Positions 62,912 through 64,000 of a stretch of DNA of 64,000 nt are shown here, in pieces. The notes beneath the pieces were generated by a model, which was given only the letters and a program-made list of their open reading frames with translations, was not told the origin of the DNA and searched no databases. The stretch comes from Paracoccaceae bacterium (GTDB taxonomy: Bacteria > Pseudomonadota > Alphaproteobacteria > Rhodobacterales > Rhodobacteraceae), in contig CACLGX010000003.1 of assembly GCA_902606585.1 (NCBI GenBank), positions 1 to 64,000 on the forward strand. Direction: 5' to 3'. Position 1 is the first letter of the stretch, and each line of letters begins with the position of its first letter. The position numbers were made by a program, and so were the translations under genes.

Positions 62912-64000
62912 TTAATTTTTGATGCTCGCCAATACCATCTTCACAAAATTAGGCATTTTATCTTTTTCAATCCACCTAGCAACAATTACGAGCTCATTTT
63001 TAGGATCTATATATATAATTTGAGTGCCAACTCCCATTGCATAAAAAGCTGAACTAGGTGCATCTGGAAACATACCATTTTTAGCATCATTTAACCACCA
63101 TAGATACCCATAAACCGGTGAAAGAGGACAGGGAGTGAGGCATTCATCTACCCATTTTTTAGGAATTATTTCGCGCCCATCCCACCATCCTTTATTAAGC
63201 ATCAATTGACCTACTCTGGCATGATCTAAACTGCTTATCCAAAGGCCGCCGCCCCAGTGAGCACCGCCCGATACCGACTGTACTCTTTTTCCATTAATAT
63301 CCAACCAAGAATTGTAGTAACCATGCCATTCCCACGTTTTCGATGCTCCGATGGGATCCATAATTCTTTCCTTTAAGACTTCAGGAAGGGGCCGGCCAAA
63401 CGCAAGCATTAAGGCCAACGATAAACGATTAACGCGCACATCATTATACTCCCAATATGTACCGGGTAGCTGCAAGTTACGTTTGCTCCCCCGTTTATCA
63501 GAGTGGACAGAATTACCGATTACATCCCGATAGTGATCAATCCAGTCGGGCTTTTCCCAAAGCGTTCCCTCCCATTCACTTGTGAGCTGTAACATATGAG
63601 CCCAGGTGATATTTTTATTTTGTTCAGTGTCAAAGCCGCCATCTTTTACGATATTTCTTATTGGGGCATGAATATCGGGAATGATACCGTCATTAACTGC
63701 AATTCCCATACACAAAGAAAGATAGCTTTTGCTGATGCTAAAAGTCATATCCACAAATTCAACATCTCCCCAAGTATTAATGAGTTTGCCTTTCCGAAGG
63801 ATGACCCCAGAGCCCGCCTTTCTGTTTTTCACGGGTCCTATAGTTTTGCCGATAGGCCATGGTTCTTCAAAATGTCCCTGTTCTAGGGCGGCCCCTATAT
63901 CGCGGTCCATTTTAGACTCGTTTCTAATTGCAAATTCTATAGCTTTCGAGAGTAATTTTTTTTGAACTCCCACTTTTTCTGGTTCAGTTAAGTTAAAACT
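62912..64000 (-). CDS. Serine hydrolase, class C beta-lactamase-like, 5' truncated by the window edge
   Basis: The frame stays open to the window end, beyond a GTG at 63973. The catalytic S-x-x-K is SISKSY in FVDMTFSISKSYLSLCMGIAVNDG; the second motif is YWEYNDV (Y-x-N). Such proteins include esterases, D-aminopeptidases and 6-aminohexanoate hydrolases; GTYWEYNDVRVNRL and the WGGGLWISSLDHARVGQLM segment fit this broader group rather than true beta-lactamases. Confidence 0.85.
   Translation of the reverse strand, partial: SFNLTEPEKVGVQKKLLSKAIEFAIRNESKMDRDIGAALEQGHFEEPWPIGKTIGPVKNRKAGSGVILRKGKLINTWGDVEFVDMTFSISKSYLSLCMGIAVNDGIIPDIHAPIRNIVKDGGFDTEQNKNITWAHMLQLTSEWEGTLWEKPDWIDHYRDVIGNSVHSDKRGSKRNLQLPGTYWEYNDVRVNRLSLALMLAFGRPLPEVLKERIMDPIGASKTWEWHGYYNSWLDINGKRVQSVSGGAHWGGGLWISSLDHARVGQLMLNKGWWDGREIIPKKWVDECLTPCPLSPVYGYLWWLNDAKNGMFPDAPSSAFYAMGVGTQIIYIDPKNELVIVARWIEKDKMPNFVKMVLASIKN

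Overview
The window looks like the chromosome of an AT-rich marine alphaproteobacterium, most like a Rhodobacterales (roseobacter-type) member. Supporting signs are crotonyl-CoA carboxylase/reductase, the ptsP-lysC neighbourhood, a DmdB-type CoA ligase for DMSP breakdown, a TakP-like TRAP transporter, DUF1178 and DUF2237 genes, a short alphaproteobacterial-type ProS and an HdaA-like replication regulator. No search could be run, so family names rest on motifs, gene order and recall of family members.

Positions 1-45,800 are ordinary core genome. In order they hold: the truncated ccr gene and a solo RecD-like helicase; dmdB with an acyl-CoA dehydrogenase; dtd, rluB, tadA, ileS, ptsP and lysC; a three-gene TRAP transporter; a CoA-transferase and a nitroreductase; a ceramidase-like membrane protein; gatCA; a repeat-bearing lipoprotein and an amidase; rnpB and rpmG; a BI-1 protein, a quinone oxidoreductase and hisN; a folate cyclo-ligase and a YmdB-like phosphoesterase; transporters, yebC, a DjlA-like chaperone, ppx, hdaA and an AI-2E permease; then proS, pth, rplY, lldD, trpA and ychF.

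At 45,846 a tRNA-Ser(GCU) gene marks the start of an accessory region. An 18-bp copy of its 3' end recurs at 55,897, and similar sequence follows both copies. I read 45.94-55.91 kb as an integrated island, followed by remains of a second related element. The island's cargo is a complete selenocysteine system: selD, selA, selB, tRNA-Sec (selC) and a selenoprotein of the glycine/betaine/sarcosine/D-proline reductase B family. The selenoprotein gene is interrupted by an in-frame TGA at 46,973 that would encode selenocysteine in a UPFC (UxxC) motif. A simple ORF caller splits it into two unrelated-looking genes. selA, selB and selC form one apparent transcription unit, with tRNA-Sec starting at the base after the selB stop codon. 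selA, selB and the selenoprotein gene are visibly richer in G+C than the core genes. The island also carries a truncated serine recombinase, a cyclic-nucleotide-gated MscS-type channel between two ~160-bp direct repeats, and broken genes.

From 56 to 62 kb lies a patch of small genes: several short antibiotic-monooxygenase-like (ABM) or ferredoxin-like proteins, three copies of a CxxC...CxxC mini-gene, a racemase homologue lacking its catalytic cysteines, frameshifted mobile-element remnants and very small overlapping ORFs. The window closes with a histidine phosphatase and a truncated serine hydrolase.
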